Positions 11,103 through 20,040 are shown, counted from the first letter of the stretch. The stretch: 49,491 nt of DNA from Rubripirellula sp. (GCA_028823035.1 JAPKCI010000018.1:1-49491), one strand, 5' to 3'. The notes: generated from the letters alone by a model not told the origin. Translations and numbers: made by a program.

Positions 11103-11729
11103 TCAGTTGTTACTTGGCAGTCGGTTGAGGGATTGCCGAATCAACTCGGCGTGATCTTCGGCTTTCAATTCTCTGCCAATCACTTGTTGAGCAACACCGA
11201 TCGCGAGATCGGATGTTTGCCCGGCGAGATCAGCAAGCGCTACTTTCTTGGCTGTTTCGATTTCTGACAGGGCACGTTCACGTTGACGCTCAGCTTCCTG
11301 CTTTGCCTCTTCCACGATCCTCTGACCGCTTGCTGAAGCGTCATTGCGGGCCTCGGCCAAGATGGACTGCACCTGAGTTGCTGCATCGTCCAACTTGTTC
11401 TGGTACTCACTCAGGATTTTTTTGGCGTCCGCATTCGCTCGGTCCGCATTCGCAAGCTCATCAAAGATCTTGTCCTCGCGATCTTTTAGTCCCTGCAGAA
11501 TGACTGGCCAAACGAATTTGGACAGAATCAACAGGACGCCGAGGAAAATCACCAGATTACAGAACGCAGAACCCACGTCGAATGACAGCAAGGGTGGTGG
11601 TGCTTGGCTCGACTCTGCGGCGTCCGCAGCATGCCCCTGCGAGATGATGGAGTTGGACGAAGCAACCATCACCAGACAGAATAAACTGGGACGAGTGGCG
11701 GAAGCCATCCATCGGTAATTACTAAACAT
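11103..11729 (-). CDS. atpF: F1F0 ATP synthase subunit b
   Basis: Peripheral-stalk subunit with one membrane segment (NLVIFLGVLLILSKFVWPVI) followed by a long charged helix, about 208 residues. The start at 11729 is supported by GAGGA six bases upstream; a longer frame to 11843 exists but lacks such a site. Before the b-subunit membrane segment there is a second hydrophobic stretch ending in SQGHAADA, which looks like a cleavable signal peptide. This is unusual compared with E. coli, where the membrane helix is at the extreme N-terminus. Confidence 0.93.
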   Translation of the reverse strand: MFSNYRWMASATRPSLFCLVMVASSNSIISQGHAADAAESSQAPPPLLSFDVGSAFCNLVIFLGVLLILSKFVWPVILQGLKDREDKIFDELANADRANADAKKILSEYQNKLDDAATQVQSILAEARNDASASGQRIVEEAKQEAERQRERALSEIETAKKVALADLAGQTSDLAIGVAQQVIGRELKAEDHAELIRQSLNRLPSNN

Positions 11730-11918
11730 TGAATTCCTCGAGATCATCAGGCGTGTCCTCTTATCGTCAGGCGTGTCCCTGTCATCACTGAATCGAGATC
11801 TTTCCCGATGCCAGCGACTACGGCAGCCAAGGGCACCCTTCACCGGTTCGCATTGAATAGGAGTTCAACGGGAACGCCGGCAGCAAGATGCACTTTGCAC
11901 CGCAATCCAGAAACAGGA

Positions 11919-12176
11919 CTACTGTTGACCAAGCAAAAGAAGGAGGATGAGTGCGATGACGGTAGCACCCTCGATCAGTGCCGCAGAAATCAACATCTGC
12001 GTCGATATGCTACCGACAGCCTCTGGTTGTCTTGCGATTGCCTCAACCGCTGACCCCCCGATGCGACCAATACCAATTCCCGCACCCAGAATTGCCAAGC
12101 CCATGCCGATACCGACACCGACGGTACCTGCTACGCCAACGGATTCTTGTGCAAGCAACATTGCCAAATCAAACAT
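11919..12176 (-). CDS. atpE: F1F0 ATP synthase subunit c
   Basis: Proteolipid of 85 residues that builds the rotor ring, with two membrane helices and the ARQPE loop. The ion-binding carboxylate is the Glu in ALIEGATVIAL of the second helix. The first helix has GAGIGIGRIGG and lacks the Gln typical of sodium-binding rings, so proton coupling is the simpler reading. It sits between atpB and atpF. Confidence 0.96.
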   Translation of the reverse strand: MFDLAMLLAQESVGVAGTVGVGIGMGLAILGAGIGIGRIGGSAVEAIARQPEAVGSISTQMLISAALIEGATVIALILLLLLGQQ

Positions 12177-12302
12177 CTTTCGATAGCTCCTAAGTCATCT
12201 CTCGTGATGGCCCACCTTCCGCATTCGGATTGAAAAAGTGGGTTAACGGTTGAGTGGGGTTGTAAAAGTCGTCAGTAACAAGTCCGACCGTATTGCAGGC
12301 GA

Positions 12303-13331
12303 CTAACCTGCAGGGTCGGGCATCGGGGTAATTCGTTTGGGGTCCACCAGTTTCTCAAGGTTCATTTGATCCTCATCGCTGAATGGATGCTCCGCTTGGT
12401 GGTTGTCGTCATGATGACTCGCGACCAGCGAGATGAACAGCACCGTCAGGAAAGTGAAAATAAACGCTTGTAGAAAACAGATGAACAGCTCCAGTAGCGT
12501 CAGGAGAATTCCGCCCAAAATCACGGCGAGAGCGACTCCGTAAGCCCATCCTCCAATCACCTCAACCGCAGCAAAAATCAATCCGAGAAATGCCGCGATC
12601 ACAAGGTGACCCGCCATCATCGTGCCAAACAGTCGCATGGCAAGCACCACGCACTTGATGACCAGACCTAGCCACTCCAAAAAGTAGAGCGGTATTCCAA
12701 TCACAAGCATCTTCGGGTCTTCCCAGCCGATTGGGTTGAAATGGGAGAAGAAAGCTTTGACACCAGTTTCCTTGATGCCGATGTACAGGATGGCAATGAA
12801 ACTGCCCACAGCCAACACTACGTTGAGGGAAAGATTGCCGGTTGCCGTCCCGCCCAAATGTTTTAAGTTCTGGTCTCCGAAACTCAGGAAGTACAGGATG
12901 GAACCAAATGGAACCAAACCAAGTACATTGGCAAACATTACAAAGAAAAATATCGTCCAAATGTAATAGATGTATTTATCAGTCAGTTCATGAAGGTTGG
13001 GCCGTACAACCTCATCACGAATGAAACTGCACATGGTCTCAAAGAGTTGCGAGAATCTTCCGCGTGTCTTGTACGCCTCCAAACCCTCGCCCTGAACACG
13101 GACCCTGTTGGCAACAAACTTGAAAACAAGAACGACCGCGATCCCTGACACCAAAGTCATGATCAGATGGTTCGTGATGAAGAACCGATAAACGCCATCG
13201 AAGATGTGCAGCGTCGGGACATCCGTGCCCGGAAATTTAACCTCAAATAGATGTGGCCCTACTCGATGTGGGATCACATGCGATGTTGGATCGTTGGCAG
13301 ATGCGAGTAGCAGATTCATTCCAGCAGTCAT
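12303..13331 (-). CDS. atpB: F1F0 ATP synthase subunit a
   Basis: Membrane stator subunit of 342 residues that forms the ion half-channels. The essential Arg lies in the conserved helix VLAMRLFGTMMAGH, and C-terminal helices including AFIFTFLTVLFISLV follow. The protein is longer than the E. coli subunit because of an N-terminal extension of about 60 residues and a His/Asp-rich C-terminal tail. The start overlaps the end of the upstream AtpI-like gene by four bases. Confidence 0.96.
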   Translation of the reverse strand: MTAGMNLLLASANDPTSHVIPHRVGPHLFEVKFPGTDVPTLHIFDGVYRFFITNHLIMTLVSGIAVVLVFKFVANRVRVQGEGLEAYKTRGRFSQLFETMCSFIRDEVVRPNLHELTDKYIYYIWTIFFFVMFANVLGLVPFGSILYFLSFGDQNLKHLGGTATGNLSLNVVLAVGSFIAILYIGIKETGVKAFFSHFNPIGWEDPKMLVIGIPLYFLEWLGLVIKCVVLAMRLFGTMMAGHLVIAAFLGLIFAAVEVIGGWAYGVALAVILGGILLTLLELFICFLQAFIFTFLTVLFISLVASHHDDNHQAEHPFSDEDQMNLEKLVDPKRITPMPDPAG

Positions 13332-13873
13332 TTCCAGAAATCGGTCTCATCAACCGGTGCACCCGTACCAGCGGGTTGCACCCTTGACGTTCGCGGAATC
13401 GCGTCCAGTGTGGAGGCACTTTTGACGAGCAAAGTCACCTCGAAAGCGGTTAGCACGATGTACCATCCACATACAAAAAACAATACCTTTTCGAACGGTA
13501 GGTTCATTTGATAACGGCAGGCAGCGACTATTGCAACGGTGCCTATGACCCGAATTGCCATCGCTGCTACACAACCGACGAGAAACTGTCCCGTTCGGTT
13601 GGTTCTCATCGTCCCTGATAGCTGTGAATTGGCTGTTTGGATGGTGGTGTGATGACCGCTAATGCTGATTCCCGGCAGCAGCGCAAAGCCCGAGATCAGG
13701 CCACTGAAACCAGCGATCGTGACCCAGGGCCACACCAAGTCGGGGCACCAGACGGCGAATGCAAGGGTTGACATCGCTGTCATGGCTAACCACCCCGATA
13801 GAACATGGACCATCACGCTCCCGAAGAGGCTGCGAATCGAGGGTGTCTCGGCCGTGTGAAGGATGGTTGTCAT
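13328..13873 (-). CDS. atpI: AtpI-like membrane protein of the ATP synthase operon
   Basis: A 181-residue protein with four predicted membrane segments. The second half (RVIGTVAIVAAC, KVLFFVCGWYIVLTAFEVTLLVK) resembles the ATP synthase I chain. Such proteins help assemble the c-ring in some bacteria. The call rests on this weak similarity, the membrane pattern and above all the position: it overlaps atpB by four bases. The first half, including a Trp-rich helix pair, matches nothing I recognise. Confidence 0.65.
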   Translation of the reverse strand: MTTILHTAETPSIRSLFGSVMVHVLSGWLAMTAMSTLAFAVWCPDLVWPWVTIAGFSGLISGFALLPGISISGHHTTIQTANSQLSGTMRTNRTGQFLVGCVAAMAIRVIGTVAIVAACRYQMNLPFEKVLFFVCGWYIVLTAFEVTLLVKSASTLDAIPRTSRVQPAGTGAPVDETDFWK

Positions 13874-13905
13874 GGTCCAAGCAAGCGTGACAAACGCCTC
13901 GGTTC

Positions 13906-14391
13906 TCAGTCTTTCGGTTTTTCGATCTGCTGCAAAGCTTTGTGAATGAATCGATACATGCCCAAGCTGAAGCCCAGAAATCCACCGATCGCCAACCCTG
14001 TGCTACTGTCCCCGCCAAGGTATTGGTCAATCAAGTAGCCAAGTCCAGCGAGCACGAGCGTTGCTCCAGCCAGTTCTGCTCCCATCCCCGCTGGGGAGGA
14101 ACCAAGTTTCTTGCTGAAGGTATTTTTTTCGGGGATGTTTGCATCGGAAATGGGAGACTGCGGTGTACCTGCCTGTTCACCCGGGTCCCCACCGGAGTCG
14201 AGCGGCGTAGGTGGATTTGATGCAGGCACGGCAGGCTCTTCACTTCGAAAGTTCTGCTTAAGAAGATCATAATGTGATCGGTCTGACGCCAGAATCCAGT
14301 GCCAGCGACGTATAGTCGCACCTTGGATGAGGCAGCGTTGATCTCTTGCCCTACGAGAGGGCCTCGTTGCGTAGCTCAAGCAATGGAGCAA
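13906..14391 (-). CDS. AtpZ/AtpI-type small membrane protein, first gene of the ATP synthase operon
   Basis: The last 60 residues carry two glycine-rich membrane segments (GAELAGATLVLAGLGYLIDQ and GLAIGGFLGFSLGMYRFI), the hallmark of AtpZ-type proteins that precede atpB in many operons and are linked to ion transport or assembly of F0. The N-terminal half is low-complexity and Pro/Gly-rich. The start is uncertain: the open frame runs to 14391, but a GTG at 14229 preceded by GAAGAG would give a 107-residue protein closer to family length. Confidence 0.75.
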   Translation of the reverse strand: MLHCLSYATRPSRRARDQRCLIQGATIRRWHWILASDRSHYDLLKQNFRSEEPAVPASNPPTPLDSGGDPGEQAGTPQSPISDANIPEKNTFSKKLGSSPAGMGAELAGATLVLAGLGYLIDQYLGGDSSTGLAIGGFLGFSLGMYRFIHKALQQIEKPKD

Positions 14392-14659
14392 TCAGTGATT
14401 GAGACGTGGCAACAGTGTGTTTGTGGCGTGGAAGCCGCAAGCTTACATCTGAGGTGGAAGTCAGCCGTTCCCTTTCGGACGATTTCCATTGGAATTCCGG
14501 GGTCAAAGGCCACCCCAATCGAGGTTGGGCGGAAATAGGGGTCTGTCCGAGATCAGCAAAGAGGCTCAGTCGCAGTTGGGCTGCGGCGGAACGATACAGT
14601 TGTGTTGAACTGCAAGCGGATATCGTTGACGCCGTTTTTTCCACCCGATCTGAACGGCT

Positions 14660-14705
14660 CACGTGGGTAGTCCCGTCTTGCGTACTGTCTTGACTACCCC
14701 ACGTG
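14660..14705. repeat. Inverted repeat CACGTGGGTAGTC / GACTACCCCACGTG
   Basis: Arms of 13 and 14 bases pair with a single extra base across a 19-base loop (arms 14660-14672 and 14692-14705). No T-run follows on either strand, so it is not a standard terminator. It could be a protein-binding site or an RNA structure. Confidence 0.75.
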
Positions 14706-14773
14706 GGGTGTCCAACTGATCGCAAACTTTCACTTTTCTAGCGATTTAGCGGACTGTGACGGTTACTTTTCCA

Positions 14774-14824
14774 AGGTTTGTTCCAAAACAAACCTAAGGG
14801 TATCTAGATATTTTTAGATCCCTT
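14774..14824. repeat. Two adjacent hairpins
   Basis: The first is a perfect 9-bp stem AGGTTTGTT / AACAAACCT with a CCAA loop (14774-14795). The second follows at once: AAGGGTATCTA pairs with TAGATCCCTT with one bulged base (14796-14824). Both are compact, directly abutting and located about 200 bases before the DUF4912 gene. Their function is not known to me. Confidence 0.75.
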
Positions 14825-15021
14825 GGCATAATGTTTTTGGTGACGATTGTGCCGTTAATGCTGCTTCGATGGTTCTTATTTAGTGCTTATCCACCCGCCC
14901 GTTGCGGGATATTTGCAGACCGTCCAGCCAATTAACGCATCCCCGCCCGGTCACAGCCTGCCAAACGCTGAACCATGCGGTTTCATCACGAAAGCTGGGA
15001 TGCTGAATATACGGGGACACG

Positions 15022-16371
15022 GTGAGCACTCAGGAGGATCAGCTGCCGGAAGAGATAACAACAGTTGATATCGCAGCAGCTGCGAGCGGCGGCGATGTCT
15101 GGATTTTGGAGGTGCAGGTGATCACGACCGCAGATTTAAAAGCACAAACACGCCGAGAACTGGCCGATTTGGCTCGAAACTACGGCGTTCCTGGCTGGCA
15201 CGGGCTTAGAAAAGACGAGTTGGTTGAGGAAATCCGAAAGGTGCAGCGTCGTTTGAGACGCAAGGCATCGGCTGAGGGGGCAAAACCTTTGGCCGGTTCC
15301 GAGAAAAAGAAACCAGCTTCAAGGGCCAAAACGGCTCCTGCGGCGAGTTTGGCTCCGGCCAGTAAGCCTCGTAAGCCAGCCACAAAAGCAGCCCCCCGCG
15401 CTGCCAAGGTCAAGCCGATGCCAAAGCTGCCAGAGCCGAAAATTTCGGCGAAAACGGCAAGGATTCGAGCTCAAATCCGAAAGCGGCGTGAGACGATGCT
15501 CCGCAATAAGGATCTTTCAACCGGGACGCTGGTGGGTGGTGCTGCGGTAAATCGCGGTGCCAGTCGCACCCGAGCTGAGGAACAGCATCAGGACCGAATC
15601 GTGCTAATGGTGCGGGATTCCTACTGGCTGCAGGCGAGTTGGGAGATCACTCGAGCAAGTGTGGAGCGTGCAGAGTCCGCGCTCTCCGAGCGTTGGCATA
15701 CTGCGGTACCAATGCTCCGTTTGTTGAGCGTTAGTGACGTCAACAACAACTGTGCCGAGAGTGTTGAGCGTGATATCCCCGTCCACGGAGGCGTCGACAA
15801 TTGGTATATCGATGTCGATGACCCACCATCGCGTTATCGCGTCGTCATCGGATACCTACCAGATAATGGTGAGTTCTACACCGTTTGTCGCAGCAATGTT
15901 GTTGAGACACCTAGGCCAGGTGAGTGCGAGCGACTCGACGAGCACTGGCATGACATCGCGGAAGACTACGAACGGATTTACTCGCTTAGCGGTGGTTATG
16001 AAACCGATGCTGGCGATTTGAAGGAGGTCTTTGAAGAAAGACTGAGTCGTTCGATGCCGCTTCGGGGTGAGCAAGGGCAGACGGTCGCTGATCCAGCCTT
16101 GTTGCGTCAGTCAAAGCTTCCTTTCGACGTGGATGCCGAATTGATCATTTTCGGCAAGACAAGTGCCTCGGCCTCGGTGATGGTTGCTGGTCGTCCAGTC
16201 AAGTTGCAGGCTGATGGCTCGTTCACTGTGCGGATGGAATTGCCAGATAAACGCCAAGTCTTGCCCGTCACTGCAGAGAGTCGTGATGGTCTTCGGCAGC
16301 GTACTACTGTTGTCGCAGTAGAACGCAACACGAAAGTCATGGAACCAGTGGAACTGAATGATCGCCTGTAG
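15022..16371 (+). CDS. DUF4912-domain protein with N-terminal Rho_N/SAP-like motif
   Basis: A 449-residue cytoplasmic protein. Residues about 38-70 (LKAQTRRELADLARNYGV, then GLRKDELVEEI) look like a Rho-N or SAP helix-extension-helix nucleic-acid motif. A Lys/Ala/Pro-rich linker follows (about 75-150). Next comes a DUF4912 domain starting at DRIVLMVRDSYWLQASWEI, and a beta-rich C-terminal part. The basic linker and SAP-like motif suggest nucleic-acid or chromatin association, but no biochemical function is established for the family. The start is a GTG. The gene is followed by a clear terminator and appears monocistronic. Confidence 0.82.
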   Translation: MSTQEDQLPEEITTVDIAAAASGGDVWILEVQVITTADLKAQTRRELADLARNYGVPGWHGLRKDELVEEIRKVQRRLRRKASAEGAKPLAGSEKKKPASRAKTAPAASLAPASKPRKPATKAAPRAAKVKPMPKLPEPKISAKTARIRAQIRKRRETMLRNKDLSTGTLVGGAAVNRGASRTRAEEQHQDRIVLMVRDSYWLQASWEITRASVERAESALSERWHTAVPMLRLLSVSDVNNNCAESVERDIPVHGGVDNWYIDVDDPPSRYRVVIGYLPDNGEFYTVCRSNVVETPRPGECERLDEHWHDIAEDYERIYSLSGGYETDAGDLKEVFEERLSRSMPLRGEQGQTVADPALLRQSKLPFDVDAELIIFGKTSASASVMVAGRPVKLQADGSFTVRMELPDKRQVLPVTAESRDGLRQRTTVVAVERNTKVMEPVELNDRL

Positions 16372-16424
16372 TTTCTGGGATCGGCACCTGTGATTACCAC
16401 GGGGACTTAATTAATTTTTCAGCT

Positions 16425-16461
16425 AGCGTTCGAGCCAATTCGACTCGAACGCTGTTTTTTT
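16425..16461 (+). terminator. Rho-independent terminator
   Basis: A perfect 10-bp stem AGCGTTCGAG / CTCGAACGCT with a 9-base loop, followed by G and eight T. It lies 50 bases after the DUF4912 stop and ends 30 bases before the next gene. Confidence 0.92.
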
Positions 16462-16491
16462 CCCCCTGCTGTTTTTTCTCCGGAGAAACCC

Positions 16492-17289
16492 ATGTTGCGT
16501 CGCTCGTTTACTTCCGCTTTTTTGTTTTGCATCGCACTTTGCTTGCCCGCAGCAGGGGTTCTCGCGGAGGACAGTTCCGGAAATCCAAGCGACGAATCAG
16601 TTAATGTTTTGCTGATAACAAGTGGATGTTGCCATGATTATGACTTTCAGACAAAGGCGATGCAACTTGCCATGAAAAAGCATGGCGTGGACGCCGTTTG
16701 GACAGTCGTCAGTGAAGGAGGCAAAGGCACGACGGCCGAGATTGACTTCTACAAAGATCCAAAATGGGCCAACGGATTTGATGTTGTCATACACAACGAG
16801 TGCTTTGCAAACACCAGCAATCCAGAGTACATCCGCAGCGTGACTGCCCCTCATCATGCAGGTACCAACGCGGTGGTCATACATTGTGCTATGCATACCT
16901 ATCGAGCTGCCGAAATCGATGATTGGCGTAAATTACTTGGCGTGACCAGTCGCCGTCACGAACATCAAAGTAATTATAAAGTAGATGTTGCAAAGAAAGA
17001 CCATCCGATCATGCAGGGCTTCCCTGATGGGCACGTCACCGCCAAGGATGAACTTTATGTGATCGAGAAGGTTTGGCCTAATACGACTGTGCTTGCTACG
17101 TCAAAAAGCGAAAAGACGGATCAGGCGCATCCCGTGTTCTGGACAAATCAGTTTGGCAAAGCGAGAGTCTTTGGTACCACCTACGGTCATTCCAATGGCA
17201 CCTTTGAAGACGATGTCTTTCTGAAGGCCCTGACCCGTGGGACGTTGTGGGCTGCGGGTAAGCTTCCTGAAGCAGCATCGCCCAAGTGA
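16492..17289 (+). CDS. Secreted ThuA-domain protein (copy 1)
   Basis: A 265-residue protein with an N-terminal signal peptide (AFLFCIALCLPAAGVLA). The rest is a ThuA-like, glutamine-amidotransferase-like fold: SGCCHDYDFQTKAM, the GFDVVIHNECF strand and AVVIHCAMHTYR. ThuA proteins were first linked to trehalose use, and planctomycetes encode many secreted versions of unproven function. GGAG seven bases before the ATG supports the start. A clear paralog lies at 18233 with the same HNECF and VIHC motifs and the same GVTS(R/K)RHE segment. Confidence 0.85.
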   Translation: MLRRSFTSAFLFCIALCLPAAGVLAEDSSGNPSDESVNVLLITSGCCHDYDFQTKAMQLAMKKHGVDAVWTVVSEGGKGTTAEIDFYKDPKWANGFDVVIHNECFANTSNPEYIRSVTAPHHAGTNAVVIHCAMHTYRAAEIDDWRKLLGVTSRRHEHQSNYKVDVAKKDHPIMQGFPDGHVTAKDELYVIEKVWPNTTVLATSKSEKTDQAHPVFWTNQFGKARVFGTTYGHSNGTFEDDVFLKALTRGTLWAAGKLPEAASPK

Positions 17290-17467
17290 TGTTGGCAAGG
17301 CAAGACGGAAGCAGGCCGGTTGCGATTTCGTCCCTTGACCTCGCCGAGTGGCGAGTCGCCACTGATGAGGGTTATTTCAGGGGGTTTGTCGCAAGATGCA
17401 AGACGTCGAGTGTACCTGTAGAAATGTTTTGCACCGATCCTGTGCTCACGTCTCGCAACACCTGGAG

Positions 17468-17515
17468 TGATCAGCAGAACTGATCAGCAGAACTGATAAG
17501 CAGAACTGATAAGCC
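17468..17515. repeat. 13-bp tandem repeat, about 3.5 copies
   Basis: The unit TGATCAGCAGAAC is repeated, with one base changed (TGATAAG) in the later copies. It lies between the convergent ThuA and FxsA genes and is non-coding. Confidence 0.88.
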
Positions 17516-17549
17516 GATTGTCACAGCGGCGTTGAAAGCGGAGTTCCAC

Positions 17550-18017
17550 TCAGTTCTTCCGCTGAAAAGACTCGGCGTCAATCGTGAATGAACTGTCGCG
17601 TTCATTGCGATTAAGTGGCTGCTGAACGGAGTCTGGTTGCGAATTGACCTGCACATGAAATCGCTGCATGTACCGTTTCAAAAGGGTGCGGCGAACAAAT
17701 TCGCGTCCTTGTGGCAGCAGCAAGGTGAACCCCAATGCATCGGTCAGCAGTCCCGGGGTGAGCAGTAAGGCTGCCGCGAATACGATCATCAGTCCATCCT
17801 GTATTTCGCGACTTGGTGCTCGGCCCTCGGCCAATGCAGACTGAAACCGAAACCACGCCATCACGCCCTCACGGCGTGCCAAAAAAGAGCCAATCACCCC
17901 GGTCACGATGACGAGCAGGATGGTTGTTCTAAGGTTGGTGTACATCGTCACTTGCAGCAGCAATGCAAGTTCAATGAGTGGCACGATAATGAAAGCGGCC
18001 AATAATCGAGTGAACAT
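17550..18017 (-). CDS. fxsA: FxsA-family cytoplasmic membrane protein
   Basis: A 155-residue membrane protein. It has FxsA hallmarks: an N-terminal helix with PLIELALLLQV, a second helix TILLVIVTGVIGSFLARREG, and the pair GLMIVFAAALLLTPGLLTDALGFTLLLP. FxsA of E. coli relieves phage T7 exclusion by plasmid F, but in most bacteria its role is unknown. The C-terminal 35 residues are polar and variable. It sits alone on the minus strand between two ThuA paralogs. Confidence 0.85.
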   Translation of the reverse strand: MFTRLLAAFIIVPLIELALLLQVTMYTNLRTTILLVIVTGVIGSFLARREGVMAWFRFQSALAEGRAPSREIQDGLMIVFAAALLLTPGLLTDALGFTLLLPQGREFVRRTLLKRYMQRFHVQVNSQPDSVQQPLNRNERDSSFTIDAESFQRKN

Positions 18018-18232
18018 GCGGATTCCAACCTCCAGTGAGCGGATTCGAGTCGAAAATAGTCACCTTGGCAGTCGCTTCGACAAAGCGTCCCTCAACAACG
18101 CAGTTTCCGTGCCGAAGCGAAAGACGTGGTAAAATCAGCAGGAGTCGCATTCTCAAGCAGTGGCACGGCATCTGTTTTTACAGTTGATCACACCGTTCGG
18201 TTCTCCGTTAATTTTACACTTACTCAGGGTTC

Positions 18233-19027
18233 ATGATGCGATCGCGTTGTTCAGACGTTTTGCTTTTCAGCCTTTTTGTTGCTACTGCCTTTGGAACCAA
18301 CGTCGCCAGAGCTCAAGAAGCTGATGAGAAGTCCCCGCCGGACAAAGGGGTTCGGGCGTTAATGGTGACCGGGGGTTGTTGTCACGATTATCAAAATCAG
18401 AAGCGAATCATCAGTGAAGGCTTATCCCAACGTGTTGGTCCTGTCGCATGGACGATTGTTGAATACGGAACCAAACGGGATATCAAGGCCGAGATCTACC
18501 GGAAAGGTGATTGGATCAAGGGGTTTGATATCGTTGTTCATAATGAGTGCTTTGGTGGAGTTGAAGATGGAAGTTTTGTCAAAGGCATCGTTGATGCTCA
18601 CATCGCCAGTCAGGTTCCAGCGATTGTGATTCATTGCTCGATGCACTCGTATCGCAATGCGCCCACTGCCGATACATGGAGGGCGTTTCTAGGGGTGACA
18701 AGTAAACGCCACGAAAAGAAAAAACGTTCGCTGAAGGTGTTGCCGACCGATGCAGGGCGTCAAAGTTCCATGCTTGCTGCGATTGGAGCATCTTGGGATA
18801 CACCCAATGGTGAGCTTTACATCATTGAAAAAGTATGGCCTCGGACAAAGGTGCTGGCGGAGGTGCAAAGCGATGAAACCGGAAAAGCCGAGCCCGTGAT
18901 CTGGACGAATGTCTACAAGGGCACGCGAGTATTTGGTATCTCGCTCGGACATCACAATGAGACGATTCAGAGTGATGTGTGGCAGGACGTGGTTGCTGCG
19001 GGCTGGAAGTGGTCTCTGGGTAACTGA
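18233..19027 (+). CDS. Secreted ThuA-domain protein (copy 2)
   Basis: A 264-residue paralog of the protein at 16492. The signal peptide (LLFSLFVATAFGTNVARA) is followed by MVTGGCCHDYQNQKRI, GFDIVVHNECF, IVIHCSMHSYR and GVTSKRHEKKK. The two copies are aligned over their whole length but are diverged, so this is an old duplication with the fxsA gene between them on the other strand. The start is one of two consecutive ATG codons (18233 or 18236). Confidence 0.85.
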   Translation: MMRSRCSDVLLFSLFVATAFGTNVARAQEADEKSPPDKGVRALMVTGGCCHDYQNQKRIISEGLSQRVGPVAWTIVEYGTKRDIKAEIYRKGDWIKGFDIVVHNECFGGVEDGSFVKGIVDAHIASQVPAIVIHCSMHSYRNAPTADTWRAFLGVTSKRHEKKKRSLKVLPTDAGRQSSMLAAIGASWDTPNGELYIIEKVWPRTKVLAEVQSDETGKAEPVIWTNVYKGTRVFGISLGHHNETIQSDVWQDVVAAGWKWSLGN

Positions 19028-19055
19028 AGTTTCATTGTTTTTAATTAGGGTTTCA

Positions 19056-19907
19056 ATGGTGAAGCAAGAGGCACAATTGACCGGACGGTTTGGGCAACTC
19101 CATGGCTGGCTTTGGTGTGGTGATAAACCACCAGTCGGGGCCGTTGTAATGGTTCATGGCTTGGGTGATCATGGTGGACGCTATCGAAAGTTGGCGGAGT
19201 CAATTGTGGCACGAGGGTGGTGTGTGTATGCCTTCGATTTACCGGGGCATGGGCGTTCTCCGGGAGGTCGTGGCAGGGTTGATTCTTTTCGGGGTTTGCT
19301 GGGTGACATCGAGGCGGCATGCCAGACTATTGCTGATCGATTTCATGGTTTGCCGCAGGTGTTGCTCGGTTACAGCATGGGAGGCAACCTCGTGCTTAAC
19401 TACCTCTTGCGATGCCTGGAAGATGGAAGGTCTCCTAGCATCAAGCCCGATGGTGTTGTCCTCTGTGCCCCCATGCTGCTTCCGCCTGCTCCACCACCCC
19501 GCCCTCATATCTTTGCGGCCTGGATGACCGGATACTTGATGCCGTGGATTCAGATCGAGCGTCCCGTTGATGTGGATTCGCTTACGGGCGATGTTGACCA
19601 AGCGGAAATGATTGCGAATGATCCATGGGTGCATTCACGCATCACGCTCTATCTGGCGACGCAGTTGCTTTCCCAAGGGCGTTGGGCTCTCGATCACGCC
19701 CGCAGCATCGATGTCCCTGCTTTGATCATGTTCGGTGAAGATGATCGATTGATTGACCGTGCCGCATGCGAACACCTGGCGATTCGAGCGGGGGAGTTGG
19801 CCACTTTGATTCGCTGGCCGCATCGGCGGCATGACCTGTTCCACGACACCGATCGTGAAACGGTATTTGAGGGAGTTTCGGATTGGTTGCAACAATGCTT
19901 CGATTGA
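19056..19907 (+). CDS. Alpha/beta hydrolase, monoacylglycerol lipase-like
   Basis: A 283-residue serine hydrolase of the monoglyceride lipase/lysophospholipase type. The oxyanion motif VHGLGDHGGRY is at about 34-43, the nucleophile elbow GYSMGG puts Ser at 107, and the acid and base are the Asp in MFGEDDR and the His in HRRHDLFHD near the C-terminus. The ATG at 19056 is 29 bases after the ThuA stop, and the family domain starts there. An open frame reaching back to 18909 overlaps the ThuA gene and is not used. No secretion signal is visible, so it is likely intracellular. Confidence 0.9.
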   Translation: MVKQEAQLTGRFGQLHGWLWCGDKPPVGAVVMVHGLGDHGGRYRKLAESIVARGWCVYAFDLPGHGRSPGGRGRVDSFRGLLGDIEAACQTIADRFHGLPQVLLGYSMGGNLVLNYLLRCLEDGRSPSIKPDGVVLCAPMLLPPAPPPRPHIFAAWMTGYLMPWIQIERPVDVDSLTGDVDQAEMIANDPWVHSRITLYLATQLLSQGRWALDHARSIDVPALIMFGEDDRLIDRAACEHLAIRAGELATLIRWPHRRHDLFHDTDRETVFEGVSDWLQQCFD

Positions 19908-20040
19908 AGTTTTTAGCAGGGATCACTGTTTTATCCGTCGCTGGGCTATTAATGGAGGATTCTCACAGGATGGTTGCGGAAAGTTTGGTAAACTCGCGGC
20001 TCATTCTTTCGAACCCGACCCTGATTGCAAGTGACATGCC

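Larger units (their letters stand above)
14392..15021. other. Gene-free divergent region with several inverted repeats
   Basis: About 630 bases between the divergent ATP synthase operon and the DUF4912 gene. Open frames here have no recognisable protein features. The region must hold the promoters of both transcription units, though no clear -35/-10 pair stands out. It contains three strong inverted repeats, listed separately, none followed by a T-run. Confidence 0.6.

Noticed and set aside
11919-12176. Sodium-type c-ring
   Set aside because: The first helix lacks the Gln and the second lacks the ES-type motif of sodium-binding c subunits; the pattern is proton type.
14351-14725. Open frames on both strands in the gap upstream of the ATP synthase operon
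   Set aside because: The translations are low in recognisable features, overlap each other and have no ribosome-binding site.
17468-17515. Possible CRISPR array
   Set aside because: The units are 13 bases and directly adjacent with no spacers, and no cas genes are present.
18909-19055. N-terminal extension of the alpha/beta hydrolase
   Set aside because: It overlaps the end of the ThuA gene and adds residues outside the hydrolase fold; the ATG at 19056 is sufficient.
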